This document shows, piece after piece, positions 56,975 to 64,000 of a stretch of DNA of 64,000 nucleotides; within the stretch, counting starts at the first letter, position 1, and the number at the start of each line of letters is the position of its first letter. Below the pieces are notes generated by a model. That model did not search any database. It saw nothing but the letters and a program-made list of their open reading frames with translations, and had not been told where the DNA came from. The stretch lies in contig NZ_CP015029.1 of the NCBI RefSeq assembly GCF_011455495.1, positions 1,736,740 through 1,800,739 on the forward strand, read 5' to 3'. The position numbers were made by a program, and so were the translations under genes. Source of the stretch: Frederiksenia canicola (GTDB lineage: Bacteria > Pseudomonadota > Gammaproteobacteria > Enterobacterales > Pasteurellaceae).

Positions 56975-59011
56975 ATGTCAGCATCTGTTTTCCAACGTCC
57001 ACCATTTTGGGTTGCTATTGCGTTAATTGCCTTTGCACTCCTCCCAACAAAAGCATTAGATTATGGACTGTTTGAGTCAACCTCTGATGAACTTTTTTCA
57101 GCCATGGGGTGGGCTAGTTTCAATATCACTTGGGCATGGTTTTTGCCCTTACTTGCTTTCCTATTACCAAATCATCAAAACACCGCTCGTGCTAAATTAG
57201 AATTAGTCGGTGTTACATTACTTTTTGTATTTGTCTTTATTTCCGCCATCATTGGCAAAATTGCTCTGGGTTATTCAACGCTCTTTCTGATTGTGGCTCT
57301 GATTGGGATTGCAACAAATGCACTTGCAACGCTTAAAATCATGCAAGGCGATCGTTTTATCATCGCCTCTTTAATTAGCATTATCTTGTTAATTTTCTTT
57401 TTCATCGTCTATCCTACAGTGGCGATTTTTATTTCCATGTTCTTTGACGGCAGTGAGTTTGTTCCAAGCCAAGTCTTGAAAATTATTCAACAACCTTATG
57501 TCATCCGAGTCATTGGCAATTCATTAAGTGTTGCGGCAACCGTAGGTATTCTTTCTACCCTATTCGGCTTAATGTTCGCCCTATATACAACCCGCATTGC
57601 AAAACGTACCGCATTTATTGGCAAGATCTTCTCCATTTTACCGATTGTGACTCCCCCTTTCGTGGTTGGATTAGGCGTGACCTTAATGCTTGGACGCTCT
57701 GGTTATGTGACTGCGTTTTTAGTTGAATATTTAGGCTTTAGCAGTAACTGGCTCTATGGATTTACGGGAATTGTGATTGCCCACACGCTTGCTCTGACCC
57801 CGATGTCTTTTATGATTTTAGAAGGTGCATTAAAATCGATTCACCCTTCTGTAGAAGAAGCCGCTTATACCTTGCGGTCTAACCGCTACCAAGCCTTTGC
57901 TTATATTATCTTCCCTCTATTAAAGCCCGCATTAGCAAACTCTTTCTTAGTGGTTGTGATTCAATCCCTTGCAGATTTCAGTACCCCACTTGTACTTGGG
58001 GGCAGTTTCGATGTTATCGCGACTCAAATTTATTTCTACATCGCAGGCTCGCAATTAGACTATGCTTCCGCAAGTACGTTAGGAACCATCTTGTTGATTT
58101 TCTCACTAGCCATCTTTGTCGTGCAGTATCTCTGGATAGGTAACCGTTCCTATGTGACCGTCTCTGGCAAATCTTACCGTGGCGAAGTTCAAGAACTGCC
58201 AAACGGACTCAAATGGTTCATTATGTGTAGCTTGGGCAGCTGGGTGTTATTTAACCTTGTACTCTACGGCAGCATTTTCTATGGCAGTTTCACCGTCAAC
58301 TGGGGGGTGGATTACACCTTAACGCTCAAAAACTACATTGCCTTATTTGGACAAGGGTTTAGCGACGGTGCGTGGCCTTCGCTTATTCAAACGGTCATTT
58401 TTGCAGCAAGTGCTGCACCTATTACTGCACTTTTTGGACTATTGATCGCTTACATTACCGTTCGCCGTCAATTCAAAGGCAAGAAAACACTCGAATTTCT
58501 CACACTACTTTGCTTCGCGGTCCCAGGAACGGTTGCTGGTGTGTCGTACATTATTGCTTTTAACAATGCACCGATTTATCTGACGGGTACAGGGATCATC
58601 ATTATCCTTTCCATGGTAATGCGAAACATGCCTGTGGGTATGCGAGCAGCCATTGCTGGGCTTGGACAATTAGATAAATCTCTCGACGAAGCCTCACTCT
58701 CATTGAAAGCCGGCTCATTTAAAACAATGTGTTTCATTGTGTTACCTTTGCTGAAACCTGCCTTGCTCTCTGCCTTGGTGACCAGTTTCGTTCGTGCAAT
58801 GACAACGGTAAGTGCCATCGTATTCTTAGTCACCGCCGATACACGCGTGGCAACCTCTTATATTTTAAATCGAGTAGAAGACGGTGAATATGGCATTGCG
58901 ATTGCATACGGTTCAATTCTGATTGTGGTAATGATGTCAATTATTTTCTTGTTTGACTGGTTAGTTGGCGAAACTCGTATTGCGAAATCCAAAGCAAAAC
59001 AATCGAGTTAG
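56975..59011 (+). CDS. afuB: AfuB ABC-transporter permease (fused double permease)
   Basis: Inner-membrane channel of the importer. 678 residues from the ATG at 56975; in-frame ATGs at 56960 and 56909 (700 residues) are alternatives, and none has a good ribosome-binding site. I chose 56975 because conserved-looking sequence (FQRPPFWVAIALIAFALLP) begins there. Two permease domains are fused: about 12 membrane helices with two EAA-type loops, VEEAAYTLRSNRYQAFAYIIFPLLKPAL and LDEASLSLKAGSFKTMCFIVLPLLKPAL. It lies between the binding protein and the ATPase in a complete three-gene importer. Confidence 0.9.
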   Translation: MSASVFQRPPFWVAIALIAFALLPTKALDYGLFESTSDELFSAMGWASFNITWAWFLPLLAFLLPNHQNTARAKLELVGVTLLFVFVFISAIIGKIALGYSTLFLIVALIGIATNALATLKIMQGDRFIIASLISIILLIFFFIVYPTVAIFISMFFDGSEFVPSQVLKIIQQPYVIRVIGNSLSVAATVGILSTLFGLMFALYTTRIAKRTAFIGKIFSILPIVTPPFVVGLGVTLMLGRSGYVTAFLVEYLGFSSNWLYGFTGIVIAHTLALTPMSFMILEGALKSIHPSVEEAAYTLRSNRYQAFAYIIFPLLKPALANSFLVVVIQSLADFSTPLVLGGSFDVIATQIYFYIAGSQLDYASASTLGTILLIFSLAIFVVQYLWIGNRSYVTVSGKSYRGEVQELPNGLKWFIMCSLGSWVLFNLVLYGSIFYGSFTVNWGVDYTLTLKNYIALFGQGFSDGAWPSLIQTVIFAASAAPITALFGLLIAYITVRRQFKGKKTLEFLTLLCFAVPGTVAGVSYIIAFNNAPIYLTGTGIIIILSMVMRNMPVGMRAAIAGLGQLDKSLDEASLSLKAGSFKTMCFIVLPLLKPALLSALVTSFVRAMTTVSAIVFLVTADTRVATSYILNRVEDGEYGIAIAYGSILIVVMMSIIFLFDWLVGETRIAKSKAKQSS

Positions 59012-59116
59012 CAACCTCAATGTTGTTTGCCCATTTGGGTGAGGACAAGCGGTCAGTTCAGACAACAATTTTACAAATGGTGAACTCTTTCACCCTAGCA
59101 GTTAAAAGGATATTCA

Positions 59117-60172
59117 ATGAACTCACAAAATGATTTTTTAGTGCTGAAAAATGTCACTAAATCCTTCGGGAAAGCGACTGTAATTGATAACTTAAGCCTT
59201 TCCATTAAAAAAGGTACGATGGTCACGCTACTTGGGCCTTCTGGTTGTGGTAAAACCACCGTGTTACGCCTAGTTGCTGGATTGGAAAATCCAACCAGCG
59301 GTCAAATTTTTATTGATGGTGAAGATGTTACTCATAACTCGATTCAACAACGGGACATTTGTATCGTCTTCCAGTCTTATGCTCTCTTTCCACATATGTC
59401 GATTGGCGATAATGTTGGCTATGGCTTAAAAATGCAAGGTGTACCAAAAGCAGAACGAGATCAACGTGTAAAAGAAGCACTTGAGCTAGTTGATTTAGCC
59501 GGTTTTGAAGATCGTTACGTTGATCAAATTTCAGGTGGGCAACAGCAGCGTGTTGCCTTAGCTCGAGCCCTGATTTTAAAACCAAAAGTATTACTTTTTG
59601 ACGAGCCGCTGAGTAACCTTGATGCGAATTTGCGTCGTTCAATGCGTGAAAAAATTCGTGAATTACAACAGCAACTTAATATCACATCCCTATATGTAAC
59701 TCACGACCAAAGTGAAGCATTTGCGGTTTCTGATGAAGTGATTGTGATGGATAAAGGGATTATTAAGCAAAAAGACAGTGCCAAAATGCTCTATTTGCAA
59801 CCCAACTCACTCTTTTTAGCGAATTTTATGGGGGAATCGACCATTTTAGATGGTGTTCGTCACGGTGATGAAATCCAAATTGGTGATTTCTGCTTTACGC
59901 TGCCTAATGCAGAACGGTTCAATGTGCCAAATGGTAAGTGCTTAGTGGGAATTCGCCCTGAAGCGATACAACTTCTTCCTGAAGGAGAAGAGAGTCAGCG
60001 TTGTCACCTTAAACAGGCAGTTTATATGGGATCGTACTGGGAGATTGTCGTTGTATGGCAAGGAAAAGAAATGATGATTAATTTAAATCCGCAGCAATAC
60101 CATGAACATCAACCTGCCTATTATTTAAATTTAGCCCATCAAGGAATTTTCTTATTGCATCCCGAAGCATAA
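59117..60172 (+). CDS. afuC: AfuC ABC-transporter ATPase
   Basis: Energy-coupling subunit. 351 residues. Walker [10 protein letters not shown] (40-48), Q-loop [11 protein letters not shown], signature [14 protein letters not shown] (about 139), Walker [13 protein letters not shown] (about 159-170), H-loop VTHDQSEA, then a C-terminal TOBE/OB domain (about 240-351) of the CUT/FbpC class. The 105-bp gap after afuB holds an uptake signal (59045-59053) flanked by GGGTGA/TTCACCC. A strong terminator follows directly. Confidence 0.95.
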   Translation: MNSQNDFLVLKNVTKSFGKATVIDNLSLSIKKGTMVTLLGPSGCGKTTVLRLVAGLENPTSGQIFIDGEDVTHNSIQQRDICIVFQSYALFPHMSIGDNVGYGLKMQGVPKAERDQRVKEALELVDLAGFEDRYVDQISGGQQQRVALARALILKPKVLLFDEPLSNLDANLRRSMREKIRELQQQLNITSLYVTHDQSEAFAVSDEVIVMDKGIIKQKDSAKMLYLQPNSLFLANFMGESTILDGVRHGDEIQIGDFCFTLPNAERFNVPNGKCLVGIRPEAIQLLPEGEESQRCHLKQAVYMGSYWEIVVVWQGKEMMINLNPQQYHEHQPAYYLNLAHQGIFLLHPEA

Positions 60173-60179
60173 AAAAAGA

Positions 60180-60210
60180 GCTTCTTCCCAAAAGGAAGAA
60201 GCCTTTTTCT
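60180..60210. terminator. Terminator between afuC and the LysE-family gene
   Basis: 9-bp stem GCTTCTTCC / GGAAGAAGC with loop CAAAA, followed by CTTTTTCTTTT; A-run on the other side allows use by the convergent gene. Confidence 0.88.
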
Positions 60211-60211
60211 T

Positions 60212-60841
60212 TTACATCGTATCTAACAATTTAACGGCATAAAGCAATAAACTGAAGGCAATTACATACATAATCAGCCCGGTTATTGAATCCAAAATCT
60301 GCCACGTTCGGCGTTTTTCAAAATAAGGTCTGAGTAGACCTGCCCCGAAAGCAAGCCCGAAAAACCAAAGAAATGAACAGCATAGCGCACCTATAAGAAA
60401 ACGGATTTTTTCATCAACATTGAGAGTACCACCAATGCCGCCAACAATCGCCACTGTATCAATATAAACGTGTGGGTTGAGCAATGTAATCGCCAACGTG
60501 ACTAAAATCACTTTTTTCAAACTCGCCCTTTCTGCTTGTTGTGCGACTAATTGGCTTGTTCCCCGATAAGCACTGACAAAAGAGCGACTGCCATAAGTAA
60601 ACAGAAACGTCGCCCCAAGCAGTGCCAAAGCCATGCTTGCCCAAAGCGATTGGGAAATCAATGAACCCAGCCCAAGTACACCAATCCCCATTAATACGAC
60701 ATCACAGAAAAAGCAGATCAACGCCACCCAAAAAACGTGCTGTTTGAGAATACCTTGTTTAAGCAAAAAGGCATTTTGGGCACCGATAGAGACAATCAAC
60801 CCAAAACAGACGATAAAGCCCTGTAAAAATGTTTCCATCAT
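60212..60841 (-). CDS. LysE/ArgO-family amino-acid exporter
   Basis: 209 residues from the ATG at 60841 (AGGAAAT upstream; the adjacent ATG at 60838 is equally possible). An upstream TTG at 60895 overlaps an uptake signal tail and lacks support. Five to six membrane helices; the family signatures VSIGAQNAFLLKQGI (about 16-30) and LLNPHVYIDT (about 125-134) are present, closest to ArgO (YggA), an arginine exporter of 211 residues in E. coli. No LysG/ArgP-type regulator is nearby. Lies 79 bp downstream of polA on the same strand. Confidence 0.87.
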   Translation of the reverse strand: MMETFLQGFIVCFGLIVSIGAQNAFLLKQGILKQHVFWVALICFFCDVVLMGIGVLGLGSLISQSLWASMALALLGATFLFTYGSRSFVSAYRGTSQLVAQQAERASLKKVILVTLAITLLNPHVYIDTVAIVGGIGGTLNVDEKIRFLIGALCCSFLWFFGLAFGAGLLRPYFEKRRTWQILDSITGLIMYVIAFSLLLYAVKLLDTM

Positions 60842-60920
60842 ATTTCCTGAATTGTAGGATCGAACCGATGCGTTCGCCCGCTTTTCAATTTGCAAAAAAT
60901 TCGCAATATCTCACCGCTTG

Positions 60921-63785
60921 TTAATGTGCTTCATCCCAATTTTCGCCAACGTCCACTTCCGCAATTAGCGGCACTCGCATCGCGATTGCGTTTTCCATTT
61001 CGGCTTTGATGATCGCAGTGTAATGCTCCACACGCTCAGCTTTAATTTCAAACACGAGTTCATCGTGCACTTGCATAATCATCTGAATATCATCACAGCC
61101 TTTAATAGCACGATCGATACCGATCATCGCCACTTTGATGATATCCGCTGCAGTACCTTGCATTGGTGCGTTGATTGCTACACGCTCAGCGGCTTTACGG
61201 CGAATCGCGTTGCTTGACTGAATATCTGGCAGATATAAACGGCGACCAAATAGGGTTTCCACATAGCCTTTTGCTGCCGCTTGTTCACGAATATCTAACA
61301 TAAATTGTTGCACCGCAGGATAACGTTGGAAATAAAGCTCCATATATTTTTTCGCATCGGCTCGGCTAATGCCTAATTGGTTTGATAAGCCAAAATCACT
61401 CATACCGTAAATTAAGCCGAAGTTAATCGCTTTTGCACTACGGCGTTGCTCGCTTGTCACTTCATCTAACGGCACGCCAAAAATCTCAGCCGCAGTGGAA
61501 CGGTGAATATCTTTACCTTCAGCAAAGGCTTTGATCATATTCTGATCGTTGGCAAGGTGTGCCATTATTCGTAGCTCAATTTGCGAATAGTCTACCGCCA
61601 CAATTTTATACCCTTCACGAGCAATAAAGGCTTGGCGAATACGTCTGCCCTGTTCGTTACGAATCGGAATATTTTGTAAATTTGGATCACTTGATGACAG
61701 TCGCCCTGTTGCCGTTACTGCTTGGTGATAAGAGGTATGCACTCTCCCCGTCTGTTTGTTAATCATCTGTGGCAATTTGTCTGTGTAAGTCGATTTCAAC
61801 TTACTCAAGCCACGATGCTCCATCAATAATACTGGCACTTGATGCCCCATTTGAGCCAATTCCTCTAACACTTCTTCGTTAGTTGAAGGAGCACCCTTCG
61901 GGGTTTTCTTCAAAATCGGTAAGCCGAGTTTGTGAAATAAGATCTCTTGTAGCTGTTTAGTCGAGGCTAAATTGAACACTTCTCCCGCTTCTGTGTGCAC
62001 CTGTTGCTCAAGCTCTGCTAAGCGTTGCTCAATTTCAATGGAGTGCTGGCGTAGTAATTGCGGATCAATTAACACACCGTTGCGTTCGACACGGGAAAGC
62101 ACACTCACCAACGGCATTTCGATCTGCTCAAATAATTTTACCAATTCCGGTGCTTTCGCCAATTCTGCCGACAACACTTTATGTAGTTTCATTGTAATGT
62201 CTGCATCTTCCGCAGCATATTCCGTGGCCTGCTCAATAGTAATTTGGTCAAACGTTTTTTGGTTTTTACCTTTGCCTGCTACTTCTTCAAATGGAATGGT
62301 TTGATGTCCTAAATAACGATCGGCTAAATCGTCCATATTGTGCCGCCCCGTGCTGTTTAGGGTGTAGGACTCCAACATCGTATCAAACGCCACACCTTGA
62401 AGAGCAATACCATTGCGAGCAAAAATAGTTAAATCATATTTGATATTCTGCCCAACTTTTTGGATTGTGGCGTTTTCTAAAATTGGTTTTAATTCTTTGA
62501 GCACCGTCGCTTTGCTAAGCTGATCAGGCAACAAATCAATGGCTGGTTCACTTGCTTCCGTAAACAGATCGTTCTGCTGCGGTTCGCTCATTTCACCTTT
62601 GTGAGCCAGCGGAATGTAGCACGCTTCGCCATTCTCTAACCCGAAAGAAATCCCAACCAAATTCGCCACCATCGGATCGAGAGCATCCGTTTCAGTATCA
62701 ACCGCAAACAATGTTGCTTGCTGTAATTTGCTAAGCCATTGGTCTAACAGGGCTTGATTGTTGATACATTGGTAAGCGGTGCGATCAATCTCAACTTTTG
62801 CTACATTTGCCCTATTTGCAAAATTTGGCTCGGAACTGACCGCTTGTGTGGCTTGATAGTTGTTCGGCACTTTCTCTGCTGCGGTTTGAGTCACGGGATT
62901 AGCATCGTTCATCACTTCATTCAACCAGCGTTTAAATTCATAACGCCCAAATAGCTGCACCAGTTGATCACGCTGCTGCGGTTGGGTCAGCAGTTGATCG
63001 TGGCGTAATTCCAGCGATACATCGGTTTTGATGGTAGCAAGCAGATAGGACAACTCTGCAGTTTCTTTTTCGGCCGCTAATTTCGGAGCGAAGGTTTTCG
63101 CCCCACGAAATGACAGGGTGGCAACCTGATCCAAATTAGCATAAATCTCTTTCATCGAACCGATACCTTGCAACAACGCAATTGCTGTTTTCTCGCCCAC
63201 GCCTTTCACTCCTGGGATATTATCTGAGCTATCCCCCAATAAGGCTAAATAGTCGATGATCAACTCAGGCGGAATGCCATATTTTTCAATCACACCTTCA
63301 CGGTCGAGCAACGTATTGTTCATTGTGTTAATCAACATAATATGCTCATTAACCAGTTGCGCCATATCTTTATCGCCCGTGCTGATCAGCACATGTTTAC
63401 CGTCTTTGGCAGCTTGAACGGCGAGCGTGCCGATCACATCGTCTGCTTCCACGCCTTCAATCGACAGCAACGGAATGCCAAGGGCGTTGATCATTTGATG
63501 CAACGGCTGAATTTGTGAACGAAGTTCATCAGGCATTGGCGGACGGTGGGATTTGTACTGCTCAAACAGTTCATCACGAAAGGTTTTGCCTTTAGCATCA
63601 AACACTACCGCAATATGACTTGGCTCTACCTGTGCAATCAGGCTTTTAAGCATATTCAGTACGCCATACATTGCCCCTGTTGGTTCGCCTTGTTTATTGG
63701 TAAGCGGGGGAAATGCGTGGAATGCACGATAAAGATAGGAAGAACCGTCCACAAGAACGAGCGGATTAGGTGCGATAGTTGCCAT
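60921..63785 (-). CDS. polA: DNA polymerase I
   Basis: Repair and Okazaki-fragment processing polymerase. 954 residues from the ATG at 63785; the TTG at 63929 would add 48 unconserved residues running through an uptake signal. 5'-3' exonuclease (about 1-290, [13 protein letters not shown]), proofreading 3'-5' exonuclease (about 345-540) with intact DTETD and YAAEDAD motifs, polymerase domain (about 545-954) with [21 protein letters not shown] and QVHDELVFE. The linker at about 312-330 contains [12 protein letters not shown], the translation of an uptake signal (62847-62839). The stop codon overlaps another signal (60913-60921). Confidence 0.97.
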   Translation of the reverse strand: MATIAPNPLVLVDGSSYLYRAFHAFPPLTNKQGEPTGAMYGVLNMLKSLIAQVEPSHIAVVFDAKGKTFRDELFEQYKSHRPPMPDELRSQIQPLHQMINALGIPLLSIEGVEADDVIGTLAVQAAKDGKHVLISTGDKDMAQLVNEHIMLINTMNNTLLDREGVIEKYGIPPELIIDYLALLGDSSDNIPGVKGVGEKTAIALLQGIGSMKEIYANLDQVATLSFRGAKTFAPKLAAEKETAELSYLLATIKTDVSLELRHDQLLTQPQQRDQLVQLFGRYEFKRWLNEVMNDANPVTQTAAEKVPNNYQATQAVSSEPNFANRANVAKVEIDRTAYQCINNQALLDQWLSKLQQATLFAVDTETDALDPMVANLVGISFGLENGEACYIPLAHKGEMSEPQQNDLFTEASEPAIDLLPDQLSKATVLKELKPILENATIQKVGQNIKYDLTIFARNGIALQGVAFDTMLESYTLNSTGRHNMDDLADRYLGHQTIPFEEVAGKGKNQKTFDQITIEQATEYAAEDADITMKLHKVLSAELAKAPELVKLFEQIEMPLVSVLSRVERNGVLIDPQLLRQHSIEIEQRLAELEQQVHTEAGEVFNLASTKQLQEILFHKLGLPILKKTPKGAPSTNEEVLEELAQMGHQVPVLLMEHRGLSKLKSTYTDKLPQMINKQTGRVHTSYHQAVTATGRLSSSDPNLQNIPIRNEQGRRIRQAFIAREGYKIVAVDYSQIELRIMAHLANDQNMIKAFAEGKDIHRSTAAEIFGVPLDEVTSEQRRSAKAINFGLIYGMSDFGLSNQLGISRADAKKYMELYFQRYPAVQQFMLDIREQAAAKGYVETLFGRRLYLPDIQSSNAIRRKAAERVAINAPMQGTAADIIKVAMIGIDRAIKGCDDIQMIMQVHDELVFEIKAERVEHYTAIIKAEMENAIAMRVPLIAEVDVGENWDEAH

Positions 63786-63838
63786 GAGAAATCTCTTATT
63801 GAAAGTCAAAATCGTTACATTATACCGAAAATACACAA

Positions 63839-63847
63839 ACAAGCGGT
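63839..63847 (+). repeat. DNA-uptake signal upstream of polA
   Basis: Exact ACAAGCGGT continuing CGGTTTTCACAAAAGTTTTGCAAA, in the polA leader. Confidence 0.85.
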
Positions 63848-63914
63848 CGGTTTTCACAAAAGTTTTGCAAATGAGGAATGGCAAAAAATCAGTGAAATCA
63901 GACTGTTTGTAAAA

Positions 63915-63943
63915 CAAAAAAGGAGCCAATTTGATTTGGCTCC
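63915..63943 (-). terminator. Terminator of the gene at the right edge
   Basis: Minus strand: GGAGCCAA, loop ATCAAA, TTGGCTCC followed by a TTTTTT run, 23 bp after the partial gene's stop codon. Confidence 0.85.
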
Positions 63944-63966
63944 CTGTAAGTTATGTATTGATGAGA

Positions 63967-64000
63967 TTAGAGTTTCGGACCTGCCGCAACTAATGCTTTA
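63967..64000 (-). CDS. C-terminal end of an unidentified gene
   Basis: The minus strand enters the window coding KALVAAGPKL and a TAA stop, followed by a good terminator. Ten residues are too few to identify the product. Confidence 0.55.
   Translation of the reverse strand, partial: KALVAAGPKL

Noticed and set aside
63786-63929. N-terminal extension of polA to a TTG at 63929
   Set aside because: The 48 extra residues cross an uptake signal and do not resemble Pol I; the ATG at 63785 begins the conserved exonuclease domain.

Overview
This window is a stretch of ordinary chromosome from a member of the Pasteurellaceae. The best evidence is the DNA-uptake signal: about 34 exact copies of the 9-mer ACAAGCGGT (17 per strand, counted by eye, about one per 1.9 kb). 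Many continue as CAGATTT...GCAAAATTTTGCAAA. This is the 'Apl-type' signal of the Actinobacillus pleuropneumoniae / Mannheimia / Bibersteinia / H. ducreyi branch, not the H. influenzae type (AAGTGCGGT). Gene content agrees: afuABC, glgBXCA, acrRAB, ubiX, glnS and a TtcA/EnvC/TamAB set typical of gammaproteobacteria. I cannot name the species.

Layout. 1-4122 (minus): rimP-nusA-infB translation/transcription operon, infB cut by the left edge. 4321-4624: two terminators and a separately promoted initiator tRNA. 4680-11011: single genes or small operons glpX, glnS, a GlsB-type membrane protein, xthA, ttcA, ubiX-yhbP. 11043-14452 (minus): cydDC. 14613-22418 (minus): envelope block envC-yibQ-tamA-tamB. 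22673-22834: tRNA-Gly and tRNA-Cys. 23035-26722: an EfeM-EfeB-FTR1 iron uptake operon behind a candidate Fur box. 27006-34300: glycogen operon glgB-glgX-glgC-glgA behind a strong CRP site. 34435-39658: guaB and guaA separated by three accessory genes (DUF1919 protein, Bro-N/DinD-like protein, membrane coiled-coil protein). 39813-46754: maeB, ilvIH and a YidE-type transporter. 46829-53232 (minus): glmU and an acrRAB efflux operon with a palindromic operator. 53485-55086: purH behind a near-perfect PurR box. 55218-60172: a methionine-rich periplasmic protein diverging from afuABC. 60212-63785 (minus): an ArgO/LysE exporter and polA. The right edge holds the last codons of an unidentified gene.

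Most of the window is housekeeping. The parts worth a second look are: (1) afuABC, whose binding protein keeps the residues reported for sugar-phosphate binding and whose promoter has a CRP site centred at -41.5, so an iron role is unlikely; (2) the 2.2-kb insert between guaB and guaA, with one gene bracketed by direct uptake signals and another carrying a perfect 25-bp palindrome; (3) the Met-rich periplasmic protein beside afuA; (4) uptake signals used as coding sequence, most strikingly the YibQ signal peptide, which is built almost wholly from two inverted copies; and (5) a loose family of GTGGG-type intergenic inverted repeats. I saw no CRISPR array, prophage, insertion sequence or integron.
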